Shown piece after piece: positions 11,949-20,204 of a stretch of 22,087 nucleotides of DNA (position 1 is its first letter; every line of letters starts with the position of its first letter). Below the pieces are notes generated by a model. The model made no database searches and was not told the origin of the DNA. It worked only from the letters and a program-made list of their open reading frames with translations. The position numbers and the translations under genes were made by a program. Origin of the DNA: a virus; the IMG/VR virus record IMGVR_UViG_3300049727_000049, positions 1 through 22,087 of that record. The stretch is one strand, 5' to 3'.

Positions 11949-13526
11949 ATGCAATACACAAAAGAATTTGAGGGGAAGGAGGCAAGAGAAAAAATGTTAG
12001 CTGGGATGGAACGAGTTTTTAAAATGGTAGCACCAACATACGGTGGCAATGGTCGCAATGTTGTTTTTAATAAATGGAGTGGAACACCCGTCGCTTCAAA
12101 CGATGGAGAAAATATCGCAGATAGAGTTATTCCTCAAGACGAGTCTGAACAGCAAGGAGCTAATTTGATAAAGCAGGTAGCACGAAATACCAATGCGATT
12201 CTAGAAGATGGTTCAACTGCAACCTATATTAATTCTTTTACTCTAGCTAAGAAGGGGCATGAGATGCTTGCTTCTGACCCACGCATTAGTCCTGTCAAAC
12301 TACGAAAGGAGATGAAGGAGGCGGCGAAGAAAGTCTTAGAAGAAATTAAAAATTCAGTTATCCCGATTAATGATATTACAGACCTAGAAAAATTAGCCAT
12401 CACTTCAGTTGAAGATGTTGAATATGGGAAGACAATTGCTAAAGCGATATATGATGCAGGCGATAATGGAATAGTCTATGTAAATGAGACAGACAAGGAA
12501 GGTATGACAGTTGAACAAGGAGAGGGGTATCAATTCCACGAAGGAATGATTACACCCTACCTGATTTCTAATATTGACCGAATGGAAACCAAACTAGAAG
12601 ATGTGGCTGTCCTTCTAACCGAGGTACAACTTAATTTCCCAGACAACGATGTTCTTAAATTGGTTGATGGAATTGTTTCTTCTGGTACTAAGAATATTCT
12701 TATCATCTGTGACGAGCTCCACCCAAAATTAATTGAGTTTGCTTATAAGAACCGTTTCGCTGGTAAATTTAATATGTGTATTGTAAAGAAACCAATGGCA
12801 AAAGATGCCCTTGAAGATATTGCCTCCGTTCTTGGAGCAACTGCAATGACTCAAAATAAGGGATTAATTATTCCACGAATGGAATATCTAGGTAGGGCAA
12901 AAAAGATTGTGGTAACTCAAAAGACGACAACCATTTATGCAGACGAAAATATTATTCCAAAGACACAGAGTTATATTGAATCTCTAAACAAACAATTAGA
13001 AACCATTGAAGACGAAATCTCTAAATCTAAATTACAGGAAAGAATTGCTAAACTAACTGGTAAAGTATTTACTGTTAATATCGGAGCAACCACTGAAGCA
13101 GGGTTAAAACAGTTACGAGATAAAGCAGACGATGCGGTAAATTCTCTTAGAAAGGTTTGGAAAAATCGTGAAGACGGCGTGGTAGCAGGAGGAGGTTCCG
13201 CCCTCTATCACATAGGTACCCGCCTTTCAAAAGGTGAGAACCTAACGAACGGTGAAAAAGTTGTCTACGACTCTTGTAAGGCAACCATGCTTCAAATGCT
13301 TAAGAATGGAGGTGAAGAACCTGCCATGCTAGATAGAATCACCGATGAAGGTGGAGGATATAACGCTCTAACAATGGAATACACCCCCGATATGTTTGCA
13401 GCTGGAATTATTGATGCTACGAAGGTAATTTCTACCTCCTTCACTAATGCCGCCTCCTTTGGAGCCGACTTTGTGACCTACGAAAACCTCATCACAAACT
13501 ATGAAGTTGACACTAAAGCTATATAA
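11949..13526 (+). CDS. groEL: Phage-encoded GroEL-type (group I) chaperonin
   Basis: A full-length 525-aa group I chaperonin: an ATP-driven ring that folds proteins in a closed cavity. The ATP site is intact: Thr30 and Gly32 in PTYGGNGRNV, Asp52 in SNDGENIA, Asp87 in LEDGSTAT, Asp395 (equivalent of E. coli Asp398) in ADDAVN, and GVVAGGG at 410-416. Residues up to Asp87 align with E. coli numbering without gaps. Differences: Pro33/Lys34 are Gly/Asn, a three-residue insertion precedes Gly410 near the hinge, and the C-terminal Gly-Gly-Met tail is absent. On the apical face, Pro202-Tyr203 are kept, but aligned helix I reads KLIEFAYKNRFAG, placing Tyr and Lys at Val263 and Val264. No groES gene is in the window. 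It lies between terL and portal with its own promoter, so folding of head or tail proteins is the likely job. Confidence 0.95.
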   Translation: MQYTKEFEGKEAREKMLAGMERVFKMVAPTYGGNGRNVVFNKWSGTPVASNDGENIADRVIPQDESEQQGANLIKQVARNTNAILEDGSTATYINSFTLAKKGHEMLASDPRISPVKLRKEMKEAAKKVLEEIKNSVIPINDITDLEKLAITSVEDVEYGKTIAKAIYDAGDNGIVYVNETDKEGMTVEQGEGYQFHEGMITPYLISNIDRMETKLEDVAVLLTEVQLNFPDNDVLKLVDGIVSSGTKNILIICDELHPKLIEFAYKNRFAGKFNMCIVKKPMAKDALEDIASVLGATAMTQNKGLIIPRMEYLGRAKKIVVTQKTTTIYADENIIPKTQSYIESLNKQLETIEDEISKSKLQERIAKLTGKVFTVNIGATTEAGLKQLRDKADDAVNSLRKVWKNREDGVVAGGGSALYHIGTRLSKGENLTNGEKVVYDSCKATMLQMLKNGGEEPAMLDRITDEGGGYNALTMEYTPDMFAAGIIDATKVISTSFTNAASFGADFVTYENLITNYEVDTKAI

Positions 13527-13545
13527 GATGTAAAATGAAGTCCTG

Positions 13546-13824
13546 ATGAACCCCTATATTAGACGTTGGATAGAAAGAGTTTGTAAGAAGTATGGTCTTT
13601 CAGCCTTTTACCTTCCCAGAAAAGACGTTTATCTAATACACTACAAAGGTCGGGCATTGCAAGGTTTTAATTCAGAAGTTTTCTATCAAGTACCGCCCGA
13701 TGCCCGTGAAAGACAGTTCACCCCATTAATGAAATTAGGATTGAATAATAATATTGACGAGAAAAATAGGGATAACCTCTATACGAAGAAAAAATTAGGC
13801 AAACTTATTTATCAATCTAACTAA
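13546..13824 (+). CDS. Hypothetical basic protein (92 aa)
   Basis: ATG at 13546, 19 bp after the chaperonin stop and 6 bp before portal. The N-terminus is a basic amphipathic helix (NPYIRRWIERVCKKYGLSAF), then LPRKDVYLIHYKGRALQGFN, strand-like, and a Lys/Asn-rich C-terminal third. It is about GroES-sized but lacks a GroES-like mobile loop and the conserved strand pattern, so I do not call it a co-chaperonin. A small head-operon accessory protein is the safest label. Confidence 0.65.
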   Translation: MNPYIRRWIERVCKKYGLSAFYLPRKDVYLIHYKGRALQGFNSEVFYQVPPDARERQFTPLMKLGLNNNIDEKNRDNLYTKKKLGKLIYQSN

Positions 13825-13830
13825 TTTATA

Positions 13831-15834
13831 ATGGCAGACAAAAAAACTGATGAGAAAATAAACCTGGAAGCTATTCGTGGAAAATTGTCCGAGGAAGAAG
13901 CCCAAGTCTTATCTAAAACATACGAGGACTACTACAAGTTTAAGGCTTCTCGTGATGGTTGCACTAGCCAGTTTCAGGGAAAACAACTTGAAGATTTTTT
14001 GACTACCTCCCGTGAAATGTTTTGGAATAGTGTTGTTACTCCATCAAACGACCTTGCTGCCCTCGACCTCTCACTCACCATTGGTTTTATCCGCAAGGAA
14101 GTTTGGGACTTCGTTTCTCAATTAACTTCTCAGGACTTCAAGGCAAAAATAGACGGAGAAGGACTTGATGCTTTCGGAGTAAAAGTTCTGCAAGCTATCT
14201 ATGACAAATGGCGTTTCAAATCAAATGATAAAGTTGAAAAGTTTTGGCAGATTCTCTATGGAGTTGTAAACGGAACCGTCTGTGAATACGTTGGCTACAA
14301 CAATGCCAAGATTAAGCACCGATACTTGAAAGAATATGACAAGTCTACGGGTCAATACCGCATCGAAGAGAAAGAAGACTACTACTACAATGATGTCTGG
14401 ACAGAAATTGCCCCTCTTGAAGACATCTACTTGAAGAAGACATGGGAGCGTGATGTGCAAAGACAAGGAAAATTGATTTGGCGAAACCAGATGTCTTGGA
14501 AGGACTTCCTTTTAGAGTTTAAGAATTTCGACAATGCTGAATATGTCTACCCTGGAAACCAGATAGCCGAAGACTCACTCTACTTTAGATTGCTTGCAGG
14601 TTCAGGAGTCACCTCCTACGACATGGTTGAGGTAATGAAAGAATATGATGTAATTGAAGATGAATATACTATCTGTGCAAACGGAGTTTGGTTAAACCCA
14701 GTTGGAAAAGGAGAAGACCAGAAAAGATCTCCGATGCCTTTCAACCACAAGAAGATGCCATTCGGTTGGACCATTTGGAAAGCGATTGATGAAAAATTTG
14801 CCTATGGAATGAGTAGTCCTTTTGAGTTGAAAGACTACCAGAAGATTCTAAATGTAGGAATGACGATGGGAGTCGAGGCTGAATTGCGAGCGATTGACCC
14901 TCCTACCCTATCTTCTGACTTTGAAGCTCCTGATTTCATCTTTGGACAACATAAAGTTATCCCCGTTAATGATGTGAACGCCTACAAACAGATGGAAACC
15001 AAGGAGGGTTCTGCCTCCTTCTATAATATGATTCAATCCTTACAGGGAATTATGTCTGCTCAAGCTCAAGGTGGAACACAATCTATCGGACCTTCCAAGC
15101 AACCAAAATCTTCTCGTGAGGTCATGCAGATGCAGTTAATTAAACAACAAGCTCTCGGAAATTCCCTCCTGATGTACTACGATATGCTCCGTCAGGAAAT
15201 GCTTCTAGTTTTAAAAACCGCTTTGCAATTCTACCCAACTAATAAAATGGCAGACAGCAATGACCGTATTGTTCGAGCTATTAAAATCCCAAATACTTCT
15301 CTGATGGGTGGTGGAATGGGAGCTTTGCAAGTTCGCTTAGTTAAAAGTAAACAGCAAGACTTGATTACCTTCTTTGAAGCAATAGAGGAGTCAATCAAGA
15401 ACGGTAGAATGACCGAAATCATAGAAGCTCCGATTGATGTTATTCGTGAATTAGAATTTATGATTCATGAGATTAAGATTGCCCCTGCTCAAACTTCAGA
15501 GATGGAAAGAGCAACCTGGATGGAACAAGTATTTATGCCAGCTATTCAGAACTTCGTACAAGCTGGAATCGTTGACCCTTCAAAGCTATATCTAAGATGG
15601 CTTGAGAAGATGGGAGAACATCCTGCTGACCTAACTTCAGACAAAATAATGCCACAACTAATGGCACAATGGGGACAAGAAATGAACTTCCCAATGCCTG
15701 ACCCAAATGGTAAAAATAAACAGACAGGGGGAGAAGTAGGAGCTCAGACTTCAAATGTACTCCAGCAAAATACGGGGGTACAAAATGGTGGCAATAATCA
15801 AAACGGTGGGGCTGGTTCTTTATTACAAAAATAG
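13831..15834 (+). CDS. Portal protein (667 aa)
   Basis: The portal is the dodecameric ring at one head vertex through which DNA enters and leaves. Support is position downstream of terL, length (667 aa, in the range of large portals) and pattern: an N-terminal helical clip/stem region, a central block with EIAPLEDIYLKKTWERDVQR and MPFNHKKMPFGWTIWKAIDE, which is the usual plea for a 'minimal travel through' loop in this family, then long helices (SSREVMQMQLIKQQALGNSL, LLMYYDMLRQEML) and a Gln/Asn/Gly-rich C-terminal tail. No Shine-Dalgarno; the start follows CTAATTTATAATG. No fold search could be run, but few other genes fit this place and length. Confidence 0.85.
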   Translation: MADKKTDEKINLEAIRGKLSEEEAQVLSKTYEDYYKFKASRDGCTSQFQGKQLEDFLTTSREMFWNSVVTPSNDLAALDLSLTIGFIRKEVWDFVSQLTSQDFKAKIDGEGLDAFGVKVLQAIYDKWRFKSNDKVEKFWQILYGVVNGTVCEYVGYNNAKIKHRYLKEYDKSTGQYRIEEKEDYYYNDVWTEIAPLEDIYLKKTWERDVQRQGKLIWRNQMSWKDFLLEFKNFDNAEYVYPGNQIAEDSLYFRLLAGSGVTSYDMVEVMKEYDVIEDEYTICANGVWLNPVGKGEDQKRSPMPFNHKKMPFGWTIWKAIDEKFAYGMSSPFELKDYQKILNVGMTMGVEAELRAIDPPTLSSDFEAPDFIFGQHKVIPVNDVNAYKQMETKEGSASFYNMIQSLQGIMSAQAQGGTQSIGPSKQPKSSREVMQMQLIKQQALGNSLLMYYDMLRQEMLLVLKTALQFYPTNKMADSNDRIVRAIKIPNTSLMGGGMGALQVRLVKSKQQDLITFFEAIEESIKNGRMTEIIEAPIDVIRELEFMIHEIKIAPAQTSEMERATWMEQVFMPAIQNFVQAGIVDPSKLYLRWLEKMGEHPADLTSDKIMPQLMAQWGQEMNFPMPDPNGKNKQTGGEVGAQTSNVLQQNTGVQNGGNNQNGGAGSLLQK

Positions 15835-15844
15835 TTAAACATAC

Positions 15845-16318
15845 ATGAACATCAAACAGAAAATAATTAAGTGGTTAGGCGGGGAGAAAAAGTTAGACTT
15901 AGAAGAAGTGTATTTAAATAACCAGCACTTCTTTGAATTGAGACTCCTTAAAGACTTCGTTGGTTATATCCCTAAAGACGTTTCAGAACCAACCCTTAAT
16001 ATCTTTAAAGACCACGGAGAAGCAATGGAAAGATGGACACTCTGGCAATCGTGGTATATCAATGGTCGCTATATCAACGACCCAAAACATATTGAATTTA
16101 GCCACGGGATGATGGTCTATCTGAAGATGTTAAATACGATGGCAAAACTGCAGAAGAAAAATTTTCAACCTGCTGTAAGGCAGGTGCAAAATGAGGAAGT
16201 GGTCGCATCCTCCTTTATTGATAAAGCATTAGAAGGACTAAAAGAATTTCAAGATGGCAACACTAAAAATAATCAAACCAATCAAGGGTCCCAAGGCACA
16301 GAAAATGCCGAAGTTTAA
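15845..16318 (+). CDS. Hypothetical head-operon protein (157 aa)
   Basis: ATG at 15845, 10 bp after portal. The first 110 residues look like a folded helical domain rich in aromatic residues (ERWTLWQSWYINGRYINDPK, HGMMVYLKMLNTMAKLQKK). The C-terminal ~20 residues are Asn/Gln/Gly-rich and disordered (NTKNNQTNQGSQGTENAEV), exactly where a second gene overlaps in another frame. Possible portal-associated or scaffold-accessory protein; no family recognised. Confidence 0.65.
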   Translation: MNIKQKIIKWLGGEKKLDLEEVYLNNQHFFELRLLKDFVGYIPKDVSEPTLNIFKDHGEAMERWTLWQSWYINGRYINDPKHIEFSHGMMVYLKMLNTMAKLQKKNFQPAVRQVQNEEVVASSFIDKALEGLKEFQDGNTKNNQTNQGSQGTENAEV

Positions 16319-16403
16319 GGTGGTTACCCCAGGTAAAAGTACAATAAAAGGAAAAGCCTTTACCTTCCACGCTGCTAACTTCAAGGTAAAGAAAAGTAAG
16401 TAG
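16254..16403 (+). CDS. Highly basic 49-aa protein overlapping the previous gene
   Basis: The frame starts within the low-complexity tail of the upstream gene (65-bp overlap, different frame) and ends one base before a strong promoter. The product, beginning MATLKIIKPIKGPKAQKMPK and ending ANFKVKKSK, is about one quarter lysine with hardly any acids. It could bind DNA or act as a minor head protein. Support is the gap-free fit and continuous frame; there is no similarity I can name. Confidence 0.5.
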   Translation: MATLKIIKPIKGPKAQKMPKFKVVTPGKSTIKGKAFTFHAANFKVKKSK

Positions 16404-16404
16404 C

Positions 16405-16433
16405 TTGACATTAAAATCAGTTCATAAGATAAT
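16405..16433 (+). promoter_or_regulatory. Near-consensus promoter for scaffold/capsid genes
   Basis: TTGACA (16405-16410), 17 bp, GATAAT (16428-16433; 5 of 6). Transcription would begin near 16440, leaving a ~100-nt leader that includes a TTAGGT/ACCTAA stem (16447-16452 with 16474-16479). This would allow high-level capsid expression independent of the packaging operon. Confidence 0.7.
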
Positions 16434-16541
16434 GTGTTTGTGAAGTTTAGGTGAAGTGAAAAAGGTGCCGCCTACCTAAGGGCGTAAAACATTAAAATAT
16501 CGGGCGTGTCAATCGTGGTCGCCGCACGGAGAACAAAAGCA

Positions 16542-17168
16542 ATGGATACTAAACAGCTTGTAGATAAGTTTATTAATGGTGAAATTTCTGAAACCGAATT
16601 TGATGCAGAAACCGCTAAGTTATCCCCTGAAGATAAAGTTAAACTCGACAATGAGGCAAAGACTAAACTGCCTGACGCTGTTGAGAAATTAAAAGGTGTA
16701 AGAAGAGGAATTGATAAAATTGCCGATACTCATAAAGCCGATGATGCCTCGCTTGCTGCTAAACTTAAACAGGAGAACTTAGTCTCAGCTAAAACTAAAT
16801 TTTTTAACGATTTCGGGATTGAGAAGGAAGAAGACCGCAAAGCCTTTGAGGAAGGTTTCCAAACAGAAAGCATAAACGTGGAAAATATCATGAAAGATAT
16901 GAAGACCCGTTATGTCGCTATGAACCCAGACAAGTACCTTAACCTTGAAAAAGAACTCAAAAATCGTGAGAAAAATGCTGAAGAATACAATGCAGAGAAT
17001 GCTGGTGGAGGAAATGGTAGTGGAGCAGGTGGTGACAACTTAACAAAAGTTTCCAAGGAGGTGAAAGAGCATATTGCCAATACCTTGAAACTTACTGGTA
17101 GAACAATCTCTCCTGAGCAAGCTGAAAGAGCCCTCAAGATTAAGAACCAGAGAGGTCACATCGCTTAA
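16542..17168 (+). CDS. Putative capsid scaffolding protein (208 aa)
   Basis: I take the ATG at 16542 (MDTKQLVDKFINGEISETEF), with GGAG ten bases upstream; a GTG at 16506 is an in-frame alternative. The protein is highly charged and helical (AAKLKQENLVSAKTKFFNDF; KEEDRKAFEEGF), has a Gly/Asn-rich linker (NAGGGNGSGAGG) and a small basic C-terminal helical domain (SPEQAERALKIKNQRGHIA). This composition, with a basic capsid-binding C-terminus, and the place just before the capsid genes are typical of scaffolds. No maturation protease motif is seen. Confidence 0.65.
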   Translation: MDTKQLVDKFINGEISETEFDAETAKLSPEDKVKLDNEAKTKLPDAVEKLKGVRRGIDKIADTHKADDASLAAKLKQENLVSAKTKFFNDFGIEKEEDRKAFEEGFQTESINVENIMKDMKTRYVAMNPDKYLNLEKELKNREKNAEEYNAENAGGGNGSGAGGDNLTKVSKEVKEHIANTLKLTGRTISPEQAERALKIKNQRGHIA

Positions 17169-17198
17169 CCCTAAAAACCAATAGTAGTAAGTTTATCT

Positions 17199-17248
17199 AT
17201 AAGCTGTTAAGAAGTCATATCCATTGACTACATTAACAGCTTATTTTT
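17199..17248 (+). terminator. Intrinsic terminator after the scaffold gene
   Basis: ATAAGCTGTTAA (17199-17210) and TTAACAGCTTAT (17233-17244) form a perfect 12-bp stem, with AGTCA/TGACT extending it inside the loop, followed by TTTTT (17244-17248). Partial termination here would lower or raise scaffold relative to capsid transcripts. Confidence 0.75.
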
Positions 17249-17257
17249 AATATAAAA

Positions 17258-17758
17258 ATGATTAAGCCACAGAAAGAAGCAATTGATGCTTTTGTTATAC
17301 AAAATTGTATTTTGTCTAACAGCATCACAGTAAAAGTTGGAGATGCCATGATAATCAACTCAGCAGCTCCTCAATTTGTTACAGTAAACGGTATAAACAC
17401 GACAGGTGCAATTCTAGGAACAGTTATTGCTATTAACGGAAGTCCAACTGGAGGAAATCCTTTCCCTCAAGTTAACTCCATCACAACCGCTGCAAACAAC
17501 CAAACAGTCGGATTAATCTCAGTTGACATCATGCCTTCTCAAACTCCAATGACATACATTGCAGACCTTGATGCTGTTGCAGGTACAACTTCAGGTTCAA
17601 ACTACTTCGGTTATTTCGCTATGCTTTCAGGAACAGCAGGTCAATTACATGAATCCTCTTTCTCAGCTTCTACACCTAAGCAATTCTTGTCTTACGGAGT
17701 AAACCCAGGAAACAGCTCTCAAGTAATCGGAACATTCTCAACTGTAGCCAAGAGTTAA
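17258..17758 (+). CDS. Putative capsid decoration protein (166 aa)
   Basis: A Ser/Thr/Gly/Asn-rich, beta-type protein of 166 aa between scaffold and major capsid protein, the place of head-stabilising (gpD-like) proteins. Strand-like stretches include SNSITVKVGDAMIINSAAPQ and NGINTTGAILGTVIAINGSP; the only charged part is the N-terminus (MIKPQKEAIDAF). The G/T-rich beta composition is shared with the later structural genes. Assignment rests on position and composition. Confidence 0.55.
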   Translation: MIKPQKEAIDAFVIQNCILSNSITVKVGDAMIINSAAPQFVTVNGINTTGAILGTVIAINGSPTGGNPFPQVNSITTAANNQTVGLISVDIMPSQTPMTYIADLDAVAGTTSGSNYFGYFAMLSGTAGQLHESSFSASTPKQFLSYGVNPGNSSQVIGTFSTVAKS

Positions 17759-17766
17759 GTATAACG

Positions 17767-18397
17767 ATGACGGAGGAAACTAAACGTAAAATATCTTGTA
17801 CTTTGAAAGCCAGAGGAATTAGACCTAAAAATCCAATGGATTGGACAGGCATTAAAAAATATCCAAACGGTAATTCTTCACCTCTTAAAGGAAAAACTAG
17901 ACCACCTGAAATTGGGAAAAAGATTTCTGAGAAAAGAAAAGGACATTTAGTCTCACAAGAAACTAGAAATAAAATTAGTTCTAATTTAATGGGTAGATTC
18001 CAAGGAAAAGAAAGTCCGAATTGGATTGAAGATAGGTCAAACAAAATAGTATAATGGTTTCAGTTATTAGTTATAAATAACGTATAAATGAAATATATAG
18101 ACTTTTTGGGCAAATTCAAGGACTTCCCTAATTATTAGAAGAAACAGAAGTGACTTTAAGTCTATCGAGTTTAGAAAGAAAGTTTTTACAAGAGATAACT
18201 TCAAATGTTTAATAAATAATTCTGAATGTAAGGGTGGAATTGAAGCACATCACATTAAAAGTTATCGTGACTATGTCGAGTTACGATACGAAGTTAATAA
18301 TGGCATTACTTTGTGTCATGCTCATCACCCTAGAAGGTGGAGCGAAGAGAAACGACTAGAGGAGTATTTTACAAATCTAGTGTCAGTATCACAATAG
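17767..18397 (+). pseudogene. Split NUMOD3-HNH homing endonuclease
   Basis: Two halves of one homing-endonuclease type lie in different frames. The first (17767-18054, 95 aa) has repeated NUMOD3 DNA-binding motifs (EETKRKISCTLKARG; PPEIGKKISEKRKG; SQETRNKISSNLMG) and ends after SPNWIEDRSNK. The second (18101-18397) carries the catalytic part: SDFKSIEFRKKVFTRDNFKC, then KGGIEAHHIKSYRDYVELRY, NNGITLCHAHHPRRW and EEKRLEEYF. It has no ATG. In intact relatives these halves are joined by a short linker; here an AT-rich ~90-bp stretch with stops in the needed frames separates them. The catalytic His-His and NNG residues are preserved, so the break may be recent or be bypassed. The catalytic half is in the same frame as the capsid gene that follows. 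Confidence 0.75.
18026..18055 (+). promoter_or_regulatory. Possible promoter inside the broken endonuclease
   Basis: TTGAAG (18026-18031), 18 bp, TATAAT (18050-18055), at the junction where the endonuclease frame is lost. It could serve the major capsid gene ~360 bp downstream. The -35 is 4 of 6 and spacing is one above ideal. Confidence 0.3.
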
Positions 18398-18418
18398 GTC
18401 AAAATTTTTAACGGATAT

Positions 18419-19522
18419 TTGTCACAGGGGTCATTAGATGTTTTCCTCACGAACGTGATGGGAGATATTGAAACAGTTACAGACCAATCTCGTGTCGCCC
18501 TCAAGGCTTTGATGGACTACTCAATGATTGGAACAGACAGTAAGGTTGGTGCAATTTATACCAATGTTGGTTCTTCAACTGAATCAGGTGGTAGAGCTGT
18601 TTACCGACACACTGGTACTACTGCATTACAAGGACCTCTAGGAACTCGTGGTTCCAAAGATTTGTATGCTGATGCTACCTACATCCGAACATGGATGACT
18701 GCTATCTACAACCCTGATATGGAATTAGCCAATCAGCTAGTAGAATCAGAGGAATTGCTTATGAAGCAGGAAGTAAAATACAAGCAATATCTTAACTCAA
18801 CTGCAAAGTTGTACGAGAAATTTGCTCGTCAGAACATTCTTGATTTGTTTGAATTGTTCAACTTTCAATTCTCAGCTCCTACTGCTTACCCAAACCCTCT
18901 TTTCTTCGCAAAAGGAACTCAAGGGTTAGATGGTAACTTTACTGCTTTGAACGAAAGATTAATCTCAACCCAGCATGCACGAGCCGATGGTGGAACAACC
19001 ATCTCAAACGCTGTTAACACTTCAGGTAACGCAGCTCCTTTCTCCGTAACTGCATACAACGCAGCCTTAGAACAAGGTGGTGCCCTAGTTGATGATGTTG
19101 GAGAGCCTATGCCTCTATTCGGAGGTTTGAAAGACATCTTCATCGTTAACCAAAATGGTCAGGTTGCGACTGTTAAGACTTTAAACGAGTCTCAATGGCA
19201 ACCTAAAACTGGTAACAACGATATTAACGTCTATCAGGGTTCATTTGAAAGAATTGTTACTTCCCCATACTTCGGAACTTCTTATTACACTCCTTCTGTT
19301 ACTAACTCAACCGCTTGGACAGTACTAGACCGTTCAAATCTTGACCCTGAAGTTGGTACTGGTTTGGTTCGTGTTGAATTTCAACCTATGGATGCTCGTG
19401 TTGACAGAGTACCCGAAAAGGATTCTATCGCCTTCAAAATGAAGGAAGAATACGCATACGGATGGTTGGATTTCCGAAATTTCATCGGTTCTAACGGTTC
19501 AGGATTAACATACTCTTCCTAG
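18419..19522 (+). CDS. Major capsid protein (up to 367 aa)
   Basis: The protein that forms the icosahedral shell. It is the long well-expressed-looking gene after scaffold and decoration genes. The start is unusual: the only in-frame choices are TTG at 18419 (giving SQGSLDVFLTNVMGDIETVT) or ATG at 18458 (MGDIETVTDQSRVALKALMD). The residues before that ATG look coding. The middle has NPDMELANQLVESEELLMKQ and VKYKQYLNSTAKLYEKFARQ, a long helix like the spine helix of HK97-fold capsids. The C-terminus has QPMDARVDRVPEKDSIAFKM and YAYGWLDFRNFIGSNGSG, typical of late P-domain strands. The frame continues upstream into the endonuclease half, with only a TAG (18395-18397) between. Confidence 0.8.
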   Translation: MSQGSLDVFLTNVMGDIETVTDQSRVALKALMDYSMIGTDSKVGAIYTNVGSSTESGGRAVYRHTGTTALQGPLGTRGSKDLYADATYIRTWMTAIYNPDMELANQLVESEELLMKQEVKYKQYLNSTAKLYEKFARQNILDLFELFNFQFSAPTAYPNPLFFAKGTQGLDGNFTALNERLISTQHARADGGTTISNAVNTSGNAAPFSVTAYNAALEQGGALVDDVGEPMPLFGGLKDIFIVNQNGQVATVKTLNESQWQPKTGNNDINVYQGSFERIVTSPYFGTSYYTPSVTNSTAWTVLDRSNLDPEVGTGLVRVEFQPMDARVDRVPEKDSIAFKMKEEYAYGWLDFRNFIGSNGSGLTYSS

Positions 19523-19599
19523 TTTAAAGCTATTTCACCTCCTGGTTTGTCAAAAATCGGGAGGTCGGAAATAGGCTATCGCCATTATCAATTTAAACT
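19521..19599 (+). promoter_or_regulatory. Nested intergenic stem-loop after the capsid gene
   Basis: Three nested helices: AGTTTAAA/TTTAAACT (19521-19528, 19592-19599), CTATTTC/GAAATAG (19530-19536, 19568-19574) and ACCTCC/GGAGGT (19537-19542, 19560-19565). There is no T run, so it is not a normal intrinsic terminator. It could protect the capsid mRNA 3' end or be a processing site. Confidence 0.5.
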
Positions 19600-19608
19600 A
19601 AAAAACGT

Positions 19609-20190
19609 ATGGTCAATTTTTCTACAGGAACAAACTTCGGAGACGGAGTAGCTCCAATCGAACACTGGCAGACAAACGACAACGGTGAATGGATTCTATC
19701 TCGCTGTACTCAAGCAAACATTCCTTCGGGAGTTGCTGGTTATGCAGTCGGTGGAATACTTGAAACTTCTGATACTGGAAAACTATATTCCAACATCGGC
19801 AGTGCCACCTCTTGTCTCTTTGTTCTCCAAACAATCACTCAAAATCTAGCTGGTGTTGCAATCAACTCTTCTGCTACTGCTACCCCCGCTCAGATTTTAT
19901 CTGGTCTTATCACCTCAACCTCCGCAGCCGCTACAAACATTACGACTCCTACTGCTACCGCTATCGCTGCCTTAATCCCAGGAACCAAGCAAGGTACATC
20001 AGTATGTTTCTATGTTGATAACTCCGCAGGGGCAAACACCGTAACGATAGTTCTTGATGGAAGTATCACAGCTCCAGTTGGTGCAATTACAGGAGGTAAC
20101 AACCTAGCTGTTACTACAACTAACAAGGTTGGTTACTTCGAGTTATACTTTACCAGTCTGACTACTGCCGTAATTTTTAGAGCTTTCTAA
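19609..20190 (+). CDS. Putative structural protein, Ala/Thr/Ser-rich (193 aa)
   Basis: The N-terminal part looks globular (NFGDGVAPIEHWQTNDNGEW; ILSRCTQANIPSGVAGYAVG). A central low-complexity stretch is rich in Ala, Thr, Ser and Pro (STSAAATNITTPTATAIAAL). The C-terminal ~60 residues look beta-sandwich-like (TVTIVLDGSITAPVGAITGG). Such proteins next to the capsid gene are often head decoration or head-fibre proteins. No Shine-Dalgarno; the start follows an A-rich run. Confidence 0.55.
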   Translation: MVNFSTGTNFGDGVAPIEHWQTNDNGEWILSRCTQANIPSGVAGYAVGGILETSDTGKLYSNIGSATSCLFVLQTITQNLAGVAINSSATATPAQILSGLITSTSAAATNITTPTATAIAALIPGTKQGTSVCFYVDNSAGANTVTIVLDGSITAPVGAITGGNNLAVTTTNKVGYFELYFTSLTTAVIFRAF

Positions 20191-20204
20191 CTAAAATAAA
20201 AACT

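Noticed and set aside
13546-13824. 92-aa protein after groEL as a GroES
   Set aside because: Length is similar, but there is no mobile-loop GGIVL-like motif and no GroES strand pattern; the N-terminus is a basic helix.
17767-18418. Group I intron in the capsid gene
   Set aside because: No upstream capsid exon is recognisable and too little sequence lies outside the endonuclease frames for an intron core; kept only as an alternative to test.
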